DNA of 64,000 bases from Bdellovibrionales bacterium (GCA_947502835.1 CANNBJ010000002.1:124001-188000); one strand, 5' to 3'. Numbered from the stretch's first letter, positions 52,906 to 62,083 are shown. Made by a program: numbers and translations. The notes: generated from the sequence alone by a model not told the origin.

Positions 52906-53380
52906 GCTTCACCTTCTCCAAGAAATGATTCAGGGACTGAATGTCCAGATTCTCGACATAGTCGTCATTGGCCATCATGACGGGAGCTGTTGTGCACGCT
53001 CCGAGGCACTCTTCCTCGGAAAGGGTGAACATCCCGTCCGGAGTCGTTTCCCCGCACTTTACCCCGAGTTTTTTTTCCGCATACTCCATCAACTCGTCGG
53101 CACCCCTCAGGCAGCACGCCACATTGGTGCAGATCTTCAAATGCATCTTCCCGACCGGCTTCAGGTTGTACATGGTGTAAAAGCTTGCGACCTCGCGGAT
53201 CTGCGCTTCGTGAACCCCGATGTACTCGGCAACCTCGGCCAAAATCTCCTTGGGCAGCCAACCATACTCGGCCTGCGCTTGGTGAAGCGCTGGCAAGATC
53301 AGAGCCTTCCGGTTCGGATACCTCGGCTCCTTGCTTTTCATCGCTTGGTAAAATTTCTCGGAAAGAAGTTTCTCCTTCAT
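52895..53380 (-). CDS. nuoE: NADH-quinone oxidoreductase subunit E
   Basis: The protein has 161 residues from ATG 53380 (MKEKLLSEKFYQAM), which overlaps the nuoD stop as ATGA; the longer open frame lies within nuoD. The thioredoxin-like fold holds the [2Fe-2S] cluster N1a with ligands in CTNVACCLRG and CLGACTTAP. Confidence 0.96.
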   Translation of the reverse strand: MKEKLLSEKFYQAMKSKEPRYPNRKALILPALHQAQAEYGWLPKEILAEVAEYIGVHEAQIREVASFYTMYNLKPVGKMHLKICTNVACCLRGADELMEYAEKKLGVKCGETTPDGMFTLSEEECLGACTTAPVMMANDDYVENLDIQSLNHFLEKVKHEH

Positions 53381-54657
53381 CGATCCAGTTCTCCCGCAAT
53401 CACATTGATGCTTCCAAGAGCCGCCACGAGATCCGCGATGTATTCGCCTTGAATCATCGGATCCAATCCCTGGTAATGCCAAAACGAAGGAGAACGGATC
53501 CTCATCCGGTGAGCGGAGGGCCCGCCCTTGCTGATGATATAAAACCCCAGCTCCCCGTTGGCCGCCTCAAACGGCGTGTAGGCCTCACCCGTTGGAACAT
53601 CAAACCCGGTCATGAAGAACTTGAAATGGTGAATCAAGCCTTCCATCGTATTGTAGACTCGTTCCTTTTCCGGAATGCGGGTTCTTTTGTCCTCCGACCA
53701 GATCGGCCCTTTTTTGATTCGATCCGCACATTGGGTGAGAATGTTGAGGCTTTGCCGGATCTCCTCGAGCCTCACGTAGTAGCGATCGAACACATCTCCG
53801 GTTTGGGCAACTGGAACATCAAACTCCACCCTGTCGTAGAACATGCAAGGTTGGTCCCGTCTCAAATCAATGTCGAGCCCGGCGGCACGGGCGTTTGGAC
53901 CCGTGTAGCTGTATTTCAGGCAATCTTCCTTGTTGAAAATGGCTACGCCCTTCGTCCGCTTCAGCCAGATGCGATTTTCTGTGAGCAAACGATCCATTTC
54001 ATCGATCACATCGCGGGTTTCCTTGACCCACTCCTTGACCTCGCGCTCCCAACCTTCGGGGGCATCACCCATCAAACCGCCGATGCGCGTGTAGGAGGTC
54101 GTAAGGCGGGCTCCGCAGAGCTTCTCGATCAGTGTGTAAGCCCGCTCCCGCTGATGGTATCCATAGAGAAAATACGAGAACGCACCAAGATCGACCGCGT
54201 TGATCCCGACGCAAATGAGGTGGTCAATCACCCGGGCCAACTCGGCACACATCATCCGGATCCAAATCGCCCGTTCAGGCACTTCAATCCCCATCAAGCG
54301 CTCAACGGACATGGCGTAGGCAACATTGTTCGCAAGTGCCGAGCAATAATTCAGCCGATCCGTATAAACCACAAATTGGTGGTAGGTCCGGTTCTCTCCC
54401 AGCTTTTCCTTGGCCCGGTGTGTGTAACCGAACTCACTGACCGATTTTTCAATCACCTCTCCATTCAGTCGAGCCATGCATCGAAAGGCTCCGTGCATCG
54501 CGGGATGGGTAGGGCCGATATTCACGAGGACCTTTGAGTCCTCAAAAATATCATCCGAATCTTTTTTCAAGGTTACATCATAGGTCGCGGGAAACCCCCA
54601 TCTTGCGATGTCGAGAGGGGCATCCACTTTGAAGTTCCTGGAATTTTCGTGATTCAT
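53377..54657 (-). CDS. nuoD: NADH-quinone oxidoreductase subunit D
   Basis: The 426-residue 49-kDa subunit lines the quinone pocket. Residues equivalent to T. thermophilus Nqo4 His38, Tyr87 and Asp139 are all present: His55 in GPTHPAMHG, Tyr104 in TDRLNY and Asp156 in NAVDLGAF. GGPSAHRMRIRSPSF near the C terminus is also canonical. It overlaps nuoC by 4 nt. Confidence 0.97.
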   Translation of the reverse strand: MNHENSRNFKVDAPLDIARWGFPATYDVTLKKDSDDIFEDSKVLVNIGPTHPAMHGAFRCMARLNGEVIEKSVSEFGYTHRAKEKLGENRTYHQFVVYTDRLNYCSALANNVAYAMSVERLMGIEVPERAIWIRMMCAELARVIDHLICVGINAVDLGAFSYFLYGYHQRERAYTLIEKLCGARLTTSYTRIGGLMGDAPEGWEREVKEWVKETRDVIDEMDRLLTENRIWLKRTKGVAIFNKEDCLKYSYTGPNARAAGLDIDLRRDQPCMFYDRVEFDVPVAQTGDVFDRYYVRLEEIRQSLNILTQCADRIKKGPIWSEDKRTRIPEKERVYNTMEGLIHHFKFFMTGFDVPTGEAYTPFEAANGELGFYIISKGGPSAHRMRIRSPSFWHYQGLDPMIQGEYIADLVAALGSINVIAGELDR

Positions 54658-55214
54658 TTGAACAGCTCCGGATCAATCGGTTCGGGAGTGAGAAACACCT
54701 GGTACCCCCGCAGCGGGTAATCTTTTCGCAATGGATGCCCCTCCCAGCGCACATCCATGAGAATCCTTCTCAAGTCTGGGTGCCCGTCAAAGCGGATTCC
54801 AAACATGTCGAAAATCTCCCTCTCGGCCCAATTCGCTCCCTCCCAGAGAGGAATCAGTGTCGGAAACGTTTCCTGCTCCGAAAGTTGGATTTTCATCCGG
54901 ATTCTGGCTTTGCTCGAAAGATTCATCAAATGGATGATCAAATGGAAGCGCTTCTGTCCACCCTCATCGGACGCGGTATAATCGGTCAGGAAGCTGAAGC
55001 CATGGACCTCCTTGAGCTCCCGGAGAACCGCCAAGGACCCGGCTTTCGACACAAAAAAAGTCGGGATGTCGACGGGATGGGATTCCGGGAGGAGAACCTC
55101 CTCGATCGCTTCAGGAAATTGATTCTTCAGCGCCTCCAGGACCGAAGCCCACTGGGAGGAAAACTTTTCTTTCCAATTTCCGTAAATGCTTGAAACCGGT
55201 TTCTGAATGTTCAT
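54654..55214 (-). CDS. nuoC: NADH-quinone oxidoreductase subunit C
   Basis: The 186-residue 30-kDa subunit shows the signature [20 protein letters not shown] and the following [20 protein letters not shown]. It is separate from nuoD, not fused as in E. coli. It overlaps nuoB by 4 nt. The upstream diverged cluster has no counterpart. Confidence 0.97.
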   Translation of the reverse strand: MNIQKPVSSIYGNWKEKFSSQWASVLEALKNQFPEAIEEVLLPESHPVDIPTFFVSKAGSLAVLRELKEVHGFSFLTDYTASDEGGQKRFHLIIHLMNLSSKARIRMKIQLSEQETFPTLIPLWEGANWAEREIFDMFGIRFDGHPDLRRILMDVRWEGHPLRKDYPLRGYQVFLTPEPIDPELFK

Positions 55215-55714
55215 GCGCCCGACTCCTTCAGCGCCCGCTCTCTTCTTTGGGAGTGGGTTTCACCATGGGCGATCATTTCCTTCAAGCGAAGAAGCCCGTT
55301 CAAGAGCCCTTCCGGGGCGGGCGGGCATCCGGGAACGTACACATCCACGGGAACCACGGTATCAATCCCCTGGGTCACACTGTAGACATTGAAAATGCCT
55401 CCAGAGGAGGCGCAGGCCCCCATCGAAATCACCCATTTTGGATCCGCCATTTGGTCATAGATGTTTCTCAAAACGGGAGCCATCTTGAGATTCACGATTC
55501 CCGCCACGATCAAGAGGTCGCTTTGCCGGGGCGAAAACCGAACAACTTCCGCTCCAAAACGAGCCATGTCATATCCTGATGCCAGTGTCGACATCAGCTC
55601 AATTCCGCAACAACTGGTTCCAAAGGGCAGGGGAAACAGGGAGTGCTTCCGCGCCCAATTAACCATGTCCTCAAGTTTGGTTGTAAAAAAATCCGAAGCT
55701 CCATCCTTACTCAT
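55211..55714 (-). CDS. nuoB: NADH-quinone oxidoreductase subunit B
   Basis: The 167-residue subunit carries cluster N2, the last carrier before quinone: Cys35-Cys36 in [10 protein letters not shown], a third Cys in [10 protein letters not shown] and the fourth in [11 protein letters not shown]. It starts 3 nt after nuoA. Confidence 0.97.
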   Translation of the reverse strand: MSKDGASDFFTTKLEDMVNWARKHSLFPLPFGTSCCGIELMSTLASGYDMARFGAEVVRFSPRQSDLLIVAGIVNLKMAPVLRNIYDQMADPKWVISMGACASSGGIFNVYSVTQGIDTVVPVDVYVPGCPPAPEGLLNGLLRLKEMIAHGETHSQRRERALKESGA

Positions 55715-55717
55715 GAC

Positions 55718-56080
55718 TCACTCCCACTCCAGGGCGCCCTTTCGAAGCACGTACACATACCCCACAAAAAGCACAGCAACGAAGGCAAGCATCTCAAAGA
55801 GAATGAAGGTGCCCGTGCTCATGAATTTTTTGTAAATCACTGCCCACGGATAAAAGAAAACTGTTTCGACGTCGAAGAGAAGAAAGAGAATCGCAACGAG
55901 ATAAAAACGAACAGAAACCCTTTGTTTCTTTACGTTTTCAGTGATGGGCACGCCGCATTCCGCGGGTGAATCTTTCGTTTTGTTCGGCAACTTGGGTCCA
56001 AGCCACGTGGTGATCAGCAATACGGCCCCGCCAATGACCACTCCCGCTGCCATAAGGACCAGCACAGGAAGGTACTCCAT
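55718..56080 (-). CDS. nuoA: NADH-quinone oxidoreductase subunit A
   Basis: The 120-residue, three-helix subunit has the ECGVP block in the loop near the quinone site and FDVETVFFYPWA in helix 2. It follows the diverged nuoN-like gene by 36 nt, so the whole canonical operon may depend on transcripts from upstream or on a promoter in that short gap. Confidence 0.95.
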   Translation of the reverse strand: MEYLPVLVLMAAGVVIGGAVLLITTWLGPKLPNKTKDSPAECGVPITENVKKQRVSVRFYLVAILFLLFDVETVFFYPWAVIYKKFMSTGTFILFEMLAFVAVLFVGYVYVLRKGALEWE

Positions 56081-56116
56081 TCTCGTTTCCTTTCTGATGT
56101 TGTAACGGGTAAGACC

Positions 56117-57481
56117 CTACCACAAATTCAGGGGCGGATGACGATTTAAAACCGCAACCAACTGCGGCCGAAGGGAGGAAAGGGCAATGACTCCCATTAA
56201 ATAGAAACCTAGGAAAAAAACCTCGCCGCGGGTAAAGGATCTTTGATTTCCTTTTGAGACCCGTACAAGCAGGATTTTTCCAATGATTTGAGTTGAGGCG
56301 AGGAGAAGCATCAACCAGACCACGGCCAAACCGGCAGCGGCAACAAAGTTTGATGAACCCAACAAGTCAAAGATCATCTGATAATATCGCTCTCCCATTA
56401 CGAGCGGAGGGGCCCCGGGAACTGCAATCAGTGCAAACAGAATGAGTGCCTTGTTCCGATACTCCGATTCCAAGAATGCATGAGACACCAGAAGGAGCGT
56501 GAACAAGGTGCCGATGGTAAGCACAAACAGCGCCGGCACCGCCAGCTCACCCGGAAGCAGGATGGAAAAAACGGGGATTCCACCCAGAACAGGGTAGATC
56601 GCCGAGATCCATGCATGATGCTCTCTGGTCAAAATCGCATAAACAGCTGAACGGATTGCCAGGAAGGAAAGAACCACTCCCAGGATCCATCGTGGAACCG
56701 GGTTGGCTCCCTCGGTGAAGACCCCCAATACCGGAACTCCGATCCTGATCCAAAAAGTGCTCGTGACCAAAAGCAAACCGAAAGCCAACACCGCCAATCC
56801 CAAAGGGGCTTTTCCGACAAAGACTGAACTCACGGACGGCACGATTCCGCACAGGAATACAAGGACGACGAATGTCGCCACCAGCCAGTTCTGGCCGGAA
56901 AGATCCCGAAGAGCCACGGGCCACGTGGAAAAGTTGATGGAATCAAAGAGCGAGGAGGAGAGCACGAACAGCATTGCGATCAAAACAGCCCAGATCGAAA
57001 ACCACACTGATTTTTCCCTGAACACGGTTACCCAAGACGGGGACTCGGCGGATTCAATGAGGGTGATGCTCATCGAGGAGATATAGATCCCGAGAGCTGA
57101 AACAAGAAATGCGACGAGGTTCTGGGACAAAGCCATTCCGCAAAGAAAAAGAGAGAAAAACTGAAGAAACAAAACAGACCGCTGCTTGTCCCTCACGCTG
57201 ATTCCTGTGTGGAAAAAAACCCCGAAAGAAAACGCACCCAAGGCCAAAAGGGCAACCACCCTGAGAAAAAAAGACATGGAATCCGAAAGGATCATTGAAT
57301 CCGGGGAGTCAAAAAACGAGAGATCCGGCCTCAGGACAAAATACAACAAACCGCCAAATGCCACCGATGAAACCAACAAAGGCATGGCGCCACGGGTGTG
57401 CCGCGAGAACGCCATCAAAAAGAGCGACCCGAAGAGGGACATGACGATGAAAATCTCAGGAACAAAATTCAAAAGGATCAC
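56117..57481 (-). CDS. Diverged NuoN-like membrane protein
   Basis: The start is GTG 57481 (454 residues): GGGAGGT lies 5 nt upstream and the codon overlaps the preceding stop (GTGA). It has about 13-14 hydrophobic helices and starts like NuoN (LLNFVPEIFIVMSLFGSLF). In helix 5 the proton-path Glu is gone (VSALGIYISSMSIT against ALEVMSLPAYT in the real NuoN), and helix 7 has FLCGIVPSVSSVF where NuoN has FLFKVAAAPLHFW, so the Lys is also lost. It is the last gene of the ten-gene diverged set. Confidence 0.75.
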   Translation of the reverse strand: MILLNFVPEIFIVMSLFGSLFLMAFSRHTRGAMPLLVSSVAFGGLLYFVLRPDLSFFDSPDSMILSDSMSFFLRVVALLALGAFSFGVFFHTGISVRDKQRSVLFLQFFSLFLCGMALSQNLVAFLVSALGIYISSMSITLIESAESPSWVTVFREKSVWFSIWAVLIAMLFVLSSSLFDSINFSTWPVALRDLSGQNWLVATFVVLVFLCGIVPSVSSVFVGKAPLGLAVLAFGLLLVTSTFWIRIGVPVLGVFTEGANPVPRWILGVVLSFLAIRSAVYAILTREHHAWISAIYPVLGGIPVFSILLPGELAVPALFVLTIGTLFTLLLVSHAFLESEYRNKALILFALIAVPGAPPLVMGERYYQMIFDLLGSSNFVAAAGLAVVWLMLLLASTQIIGKILLVRVSKGNQRSFTRGEVFFLGFYLMGVIALSSLRPQLVAVLNRHPPLNLW

Positions 57482-58470
57482 TTGAGACCTCCCGACATTA
57501 CCCATAGCATTCCGCATCCGGTGGCGACTTGAACCGCCACTACAACCCAAAAGCGCAGCATGGTACTGCGAAGCGCGGTCAAGGGAGTTCGAGGCTCACA
57601 CAGGACGAACACCATCGCCTGCATGAAAAATCCAAGGAACCCCAAACCCACCCAGGGAATTCCCAATTCGAAAAGAATGCGCCCCACACTTTGAAGAGTG
57701 ACGAATCCAATCAAGCCCGGGAGACCAAGGGTGGAAACCCTGGAAAAGGTGAAATGCCCCTTCCCCATGCGGGCAGCAGAGCTCATCAGGACGACGGAAG
57801 TAATGGAGGCAACCGCGAGAGATGCCAACGCCTGACGCATCAAGGTCTCATCCGACGAAGCAAGCGAAATCAACGCAAATCCGACCATGGACTGGGTCCA
57901 GAATACGATTGCCGGCCTGATTCTCAAACGTGCAAGACTCATCAGACCGGAAACCAGGACTGTGACGCCTCCCACCAACAAAACCGCAACCTGCCAAACA
58001 TCCCCGATTTCCCCTTGAATCTCGCTTTTCCATCGGGCGAGAACCTCCAATGTCGCAAATGCAGGAATCAAAACCGAACCGACGTAGGATCGAAGGGTGA
58101 GGCGCTCGAAAAAACGCGAGAAAAAGAGTCCCGTCACTCCGTTCGGTATCACCAGCAAAAGCCCAACCAACCCGAGCGTTCGCCCGGGCCCATTCGCTCC
58201 GAGGGCATGCCCGAAGATGGCGAGCATGGAACCGGCCATCACGACAGCAAACCGTTTTTGGGTGACGCCGTTATTCTCCCTTCTTGTTCCAACCGAGGCC
58301 TGCACAAACGCCAGAACCTGGAGAAGAATCAGCATCAGAATGCCAAACGAAATGGAAGGGGAACAATAAATCAACAACGCGAGAAGCACGGGCACCAAAT
58401 GCTGCCTGGAAACACTCAACAACCACGAGAGAATGACCATGGCTCCCCAAAGGGTGAACTGAAAGATCAA
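57478..58470 (-). CDS. Diverged, shortened NuoM-like membrane protein
   Basis: The start is TTG 58470 with GGAGGT 5 nt upstream, overlapping the previous stop (TTGA). At 330 residues it is much shorter than real NuoM (488). By eye, segments align with NuoM: LLQVLAFVQASVG with GYESVFIPMIFMVG (Glu replaced by Gln), LVIPNGVTGLFFSRFF with AIKVPLVPFHSWL (no Lys), and TQSMVGFALISLAS with SSISHLGFVMLGVF. The helices thus persist but the charged proton path does not. Confidence 0.65.
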   Translation of the reverse strand: MIFQFTLWGAMVILSWLLSVSRQHLVPVLLALLIYCSPSISFGILMLILLQVLAFVQASVGTRRENNGVTQKRFAVVMAGSMLAIFGHALGANGPGRTLGLVGLLLVIPNGVTGLFFSRFFERLTLRSYVGSVLIPAFATLEVLARWKSEIQGEIGDVWQVAVLLVGGVTVLVSGLMSLARLRIRPAIVFWTQSMVGFALISLASSDETLMRQALASLAVASITSVVLMSSAARMGKGHFTFSRVSTLGLPGLIGFVTLQSVGRILFELGIPWVGLGFLGFFMQAMVFVLCEPRTPLTALRSTMLRFWVVVAVQVATGCGMLWVMSGGLK

Positions 58471-59309
58471 AAAACACCTCCGAGAAAAGCGACACTCAAG
58501 CCGGCGAGAATGGTCAGCCCGAGGAGCCACCAAAACAAACGTTCGAGTCCATTCTCGATTTCGAGACTCGGGGAGGGCAGAAAACGCCGGCTCCAAGGCT
58601 CCTCTCCCGAAATCAGACGGCCGCCCCAAAAAATGAACCCATCCGGCTTCGGACGTATGCGCCTGCAAAAGCTGAGAAAGCCCTCCGGACGGAGACGGAT
58701 CCAGACACTCATCCCCAACAGCGCCATGAGAATGATCGTGGAAATGGCGACCAGCTCTGGATTGCCAATCAACTCCTCAACTTCGGCCCGGAAGCTCGCG
58801 AGAACCAGGATGGAACCGAAAAGCTCGGCCCAGGAAAGCACCTGATGCCCACGGGGAATTTCTGTCCAACGCGACACCTCGGCCAGAACCCAGTACAATC
58901 CCTGTCCAACCAAGGCAACTTCCAGGAATTCCGGGGCGGGATGGTACTGGCGAAGAAAAAGGAATGCGGGCAGGGTTCCCAGTGCTCCACCGCCAAAATT
59001 TACGGAAATCAAGACGACACCGATGAGGGAAAAGAACGCTCGTCCGGGATCACTCGCAATGGAACCCGCAAGGATGAAAAAAAACCCTGCAAGGTCCCTG
59101 ACTTGAATCCATCTTCTGCAACCGAGGTCCATTCTGTGCCAAATCACGAGTGCCGCGAGCCAACACGAAACAAGAGGACCCTGGAAAAAGGCCCCGGCCA
59201 GCACCATCGCAAAAGGCAGAATCCGCCGTTCGCGCACCAGAGCCACTGCACAAAAAAGGGAGAGCACGATTGCATTCTGATCAAACCGGGTGAGCTCAAT
59301 TCCGTTCAT
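58467..59309 (-). CDS. Diverged, half-length NuoL-like membrane protein
   Basis: At 280 residues it is less than half of NuoL. It has about seven hydrophobic helices and a final anchor preceded by an amphipathic, charged stretch (SLEIENGLERLFWWLLGLT), reminiscent of the NuoL C-terminal HL helix and anchor. None of the NuoL signature motifs is recognisable, so the assignment relies on order (between K-like and M-like genes), size class and hydrophobicity. It overlaps neighbours by 14 and 4 nt. Confidence 0.45.
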   Translation of the reverse strand: MNGIELTRFDQNAIVLSLFCAVALVRERRILPFAMVLAGAFFQGPLVSCWLAALVIWHRMDLGCRRWIQVRDLAGFFFILAGSIASDPGRAFFSLIGVVLISVNFGGGALGTLPAFLFLRQYHPAPEFLEVALVGQGLYWVLAEVSRWTEIPRGHQVLSWAELFGSILVLASFRAEVEELIGNPELVAISTIILMALLGMSVWIRLRPEGFLSFCRRIRPKPDGFIFWGGRLISGEEPWSRRFLPSPSLEIENGLERLFWWLLGLTILAGLSVAFLGGVF

Positions 59310-59535
59310 GGTCGAGCCTCACTTCCATCCGCACAAAAGACAACAGAGCCAATTGGATCACCCCGAAGATCAAAACCACACCCTCAAGGGCAACTTGGTC
59401 TGAAAAACGGTAAACCACAACCAGAACAAGGGTGAGAAGGACCCTCATCGCGCCTCGAGCCAGATCGAGGGCGTCCATCGCGGTAAACATCGAAAAGAGC
59501 GAATAGAAAAGCAGAACCACAAACAGAACGATCAT
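59296..59535 (-). CDS. Diverged NuoK-like membrane protein
   Basis: The protein has 79 residues from ATG 59535 (ATGA overlap with the J-like gene) and three short hydrophobic segments, as in NuoK. Alignment by position puts GVIQLALLSF against NuoK AAAESAVGLG, so the helix 3 Glu is Gln, and no Glu replaces that of helix 2. HyfE/MnhC-like identity is an alternative. Confidence 0.5.
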   Translation of the reverse strand: MIVLFVVLLFYSLFSMFTAMDALDLARGAMRVLLTLVLVVVYRFSDQVALEGVVLIFGVIQLALLSFVRMEVRLDHERN

Positions 59536-59891
59536 CGTTGCCGCCTCTCCACTCCCAGAACAATCATCAACATCGCACTGAAGAAGCCCAGCAGAACCAC
59601 GACCGGAAGAGCCCAATCCAGACCCGCAATCCCTCCGGATTCCGCTTCCGCCGGATCACCTGCGAGAACGGGCAACAAGAATGAGACAAGTACAGCGGTC
59701 AGGATCCCGGCCCTGATTTTCGAAACAAAATTGGACTTTTTCTCGTTCGAGCCGAGCAAAAGCCGGGTTCTTCCCATTTGGAATTCAAACAGAATTCCGA
59801 ACACGAAGAGCATGACGCCGAGGAAGGGAACCCGCCATCCGAGCCACACGGAAATGCCGGTGAGAATCGCCAGGTCAATCCGGAGAATCAT
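59532..59891 (-). CDS. Diverged NuoJ-like membrane protein
   Basis: The protein has 119 residues from ATG 59891 (ATGA overlap with the I-like gene) and about four hydrophobic helices (real NuoJ has 181 residues and five). The pi-bulge helix of NuoJ (VYTGAIMVLF) is not recognisable. The J assignment rests on its place between I-like and K-like genes. Confidence 0.45.
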   Translation of the reverse strand: MILRIDLAILTGISVWLGWRVPFLGVMLFVFGILFEFQMGRTRLLLGSNEKKSNFVSKIRAGILTAVLVSFLLPVLAGDPAEAESGGIAGLDWALPVVVLLGFFSAMLMIVLGVERRQR

Positions 59892-60283
59892 GACAACGTC
59901 CCCCGTCCGAAACTCATTTTCAGGTCTTTTTTGTCGAACACCGCTGCTTGAACCTCTTTCGTTTGAATCAAGGAATTCGGCTCGCACACATCGATGCATA
60001 ACCCGCAAAAAATGCAGTTTGAGAAATCGATGTCAAACCGGGATACCCAAGGCCGCTGATTGCGCTCTTTGATCTGGGAGTCCACCTCGATGCACTTCGT
60101 GGGGCAGGCCTTTGCACAATCCCCGCAGCCCGTGCATTTTTCAATCTCGTTGAAAACCAAGCCTCTTGCCCGCGCTGGAAAATCATCCTTTCCACGGGAG
60201 GAAACCGGATCGGGATAGAACTCCGTGTCCACCTTGCGGGTCCCGCGTATGTTGAAAAAATGCTCCAGAATCCGCCTAACCAT
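59888..60283 (-). CDS. Diverged NuoI-like two-[4Fe-4S] ferredoxin
   Basis: The start is ATG 60283 with GGAGGAG 3-4 nt upstream (131 residues); an in-frame GTG 12 nt earlier uses up that site. Both four-Cys motifs of NuoI are intact: CTGCGDCAKACPTKC and CIFCGLCIDVCEPNSL (the final Pro is Glu). The N-terminal helix MVRRILEHFFN matches the membrane-surface helix of NuoI. It can carry two [4Fe-4S] clusters, so the complex keeps an electron wire. Confidence 0.85.
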   Translation of the reverse strand: MVRRILEHFFNIRGTRKVDTEFYPDPVSSRGKDDFPARARGLVFNEIEKCTGCGDCAKACPTKCIEVDSQIKERNQRPWVSRFDIDFSNCIFCGLCIDVCEPNSLIQTKEVQAAVFDKKDLKMSFGRGTLS

Positions 60284-61073
60284 CCACTCCTCCACCGGCG
60301 GTCAACGCCAAAACCAACATCACCATGAGCCATAGGGCTCCGGTGAGGGGAAGAAAATACATGATGCCAATCTTGAGCAGGTCCTTTTGTCGCATGCGGG
60401 GAAAATACACCGCCAACACCCTTGATCCCATGAACAAGGCGGACGTCTTGAGGTTCGTATCAAAGAAATACTCTCCACCCCCCAGGAAAACCCGTGTGGT
60501 CACCATGCACCAACCGTAAAAACGGACGGACTCCAGCCAAGAGGCTTTTTCAAGAAACCCCCGGAAGGGATGCTCTTGAAACAGGATCATTCCTGCAATT
60601 TGGAAGGGAATCACAAAAAAGAGATGCAAGGGCGACCACATGGCCGCACCAAGATCCGCATTTCCGGAGAGGGCGAAGGCCCCCAGAAGGCAAAGGAGTG
60701 CGACCGCGGACGAGATCGCGAATGAAACCTGCTTTTGGTCCGAATCAATTCGCTCGAAAACCTTTCCCGCACCCGATTCCGAAGCAACCAATGTGAATCC
60801 GACGAGTGCGAGCCAAGGAAAGACAAGATACTCGAATCGAATCCCGCAAACAAAAGGCAGGGAGCATTGAAAGGTGAACAACACCCAATACCAACTCGAT
60901 TTCCGGACCTTGACTTCAAGAAGGGTGTCGATCCACGTCTGCCAGATGAATGCGGGAAGGGCAATATCCTTCCCCACGCGGGATTCGTGCCGTGCGAGCT
61001 CCCTCTCAGACCAGGAATAAATCAGAAATGAGAACGGAAAGACCGATACCAAAGAAAAAATCGTATCAATCAT
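60276..61073 (-). CDS. Diverged NuoH-like membrane protein
   Basis: The protein has 265 residues (real NuoH 363). The order of landmarks is that of NuoH: SERELARHESRVGKDIALP corresponds to ERRGSALMQNRLGPNRMGP (GPNR-GP lost), EHPFRGFLEKASWLESVRFYG replaces RLPFDLPEGESELIAGYHLEYG (acidic quinone loop lost), and PRMRQKDLLKIGIMYFLPL matches PRFRFDQLMNFGWKVLFPL. It overlaps the D-like gene by 4 nt. Confidence 0.7.
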   Translation of the reverse strand: MIDTIFSLVSVFPFSFLIYSWSERELARHESRVGKDIALPAFIWQTWIDTLLEVKVRKSSWYWVLFTFQCSLPFVCGIRFEYLVFPWLALVGFTLVASESGAGKVFERIDSDQKQVSFAISSAVALLCLLGAFALSGNADLGAAMWSPLHLFFVIPFQIAGMILFQEHPFRGFLEKASWLESVRFYGWCMVTTRVFLGGGEYFFDTNLKTSALFMGSRVLAVYFPRMRQKDLLKIGIMYFLPLTGALWLMVMLVLALTAGGGVDG

Positions 61074-62083
61074 CGATCCACCTCCGAAAGAGACAACGAG
61101 AGACTTTCCAGAATCACCGGAAGATCCTCGAGCGACTCCCCTTCAAGCGCGGGAAATATCGAGTCCTTGATTCGATCGGACGGGGTTTGCACGGCAATCG
61201 TTTCCACGCGATGCTCCCGATCGAGCGTCAATTCAACGCACCAATCTCCGCGGGTGGACTCAAGTGACTCCTCCACCCTGACGTCCAACGAACTTTCCGG
61301 CAGAGGGTGCCGGTATTCGCCCTGCGGACTTTGCCGAACCAGGTTCTTCAGGTGTGTGGAAATCCTGGTGCAGCTCTCCAAGGAATAGAGAAGGCGGGAC
61401 TCGACATGACTCACCTGTCCGTACCTGGTGTTCTCCACTGCGGAACGACTGACAAATCCGTACTCCGATCCGTCGAGCACGACACCAAGAGCATTCAGAC
61501 GATCGTGGAACGGGTGGGTCCAACAAAAAAGCTCGCTGATTCTCCCGTGATCCTGCAAAAAAACGTCAAGCCAGAGCTCCAGGCGAACCTGGAATCCTTC
61601 GGTCAAATCATACCGGGCTCCACCCGGGATCAAGAAAAAGTATCCAAACCTGGATCCCGACAAAAGCTCAATCAGGTCCAAAAGCTGTTCCCGATGTTTC
61701 AAGATGGAATGGTAGAGGATCCGAAGGCCAAACCGATGTGCCATTCGCGAAAGATACTTGAGCTGGAGATTGAGCTCACTCAACTGACTCGCAATTTCCC
61801 GAAGCCACAAGACCCTCTCGCCGACCTCGACTTCCACGGCAGACTCCACCGCCTCACTGTAAAGTCGATCAAGCAAAAAGGCGCTCTCAGGCTCGATTCG
61901 ACTGAAAAAAACCTGTGCCTCCCGGAAGTGCTTTCCCAACATCCTCGACTCGATCCCGCGGGACGCATACCCGAAACCTGCACTTGCCTCGCGAATCAAA
62001 TCCCCGCTCATCCCCAGCTGAAGGCGCATGGGCCCCGGCAACCAGACATGCACCGGACCAATCTCGATGGATTGCTGGATCAC
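61070..62083 (-). CDS. Diverged NuoD-like (49-kDa) subunit without quinone-site residues
   Basis: The protein has 337 residues from a GTG start that overlaps the B-like stop (GTGA). Residues 8-150 align without gaps to the real NuoD (offset 39): IGPVHVWLPG with IGPTHPAMHG, FGYASRGIES with FGYTHRAKEK, and HREQLLDLIELLSGSRF with QRERAYTLIEKLCGARL. In this alignment NuoD His55, Tyr104 and Asp156 become Pro16, Pro65 and Arg117. No CxxC pair exists, so it is not a [NiFe]-hydrogenase large subunit either. The C-terminal third is poorly conserved. Confidence 0.8.
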   Translation of the reverse strand: MIQQSIEIGPVHVWLPGPMRLQLGMSGDLIREASAGFGYASRGIESRMLGKHFREAQVFFSRIEPESAFLLDRLYSEAVESAVEVEVGERVLWLREIASQLSELNLQLKYLSRMAHRFGLRILYHSILKHREQLLDLIELLSGSRFGYFFLIPGGARYDLTEGFQVRLELWLDVFLQDHGRISELFCWTHPFHDRLNALGVVLDGSEYGFVSRSAVENTRYGQVSHVESRLLYSLESCTRISTHLKNLVRQSPQGEYRHPLPESSLDVRVEESLESTRGDWCVELTLDREHRVETIAVQTPSDRIKDSIFPALEGESLEDLPVILESLSLSLSEVDR

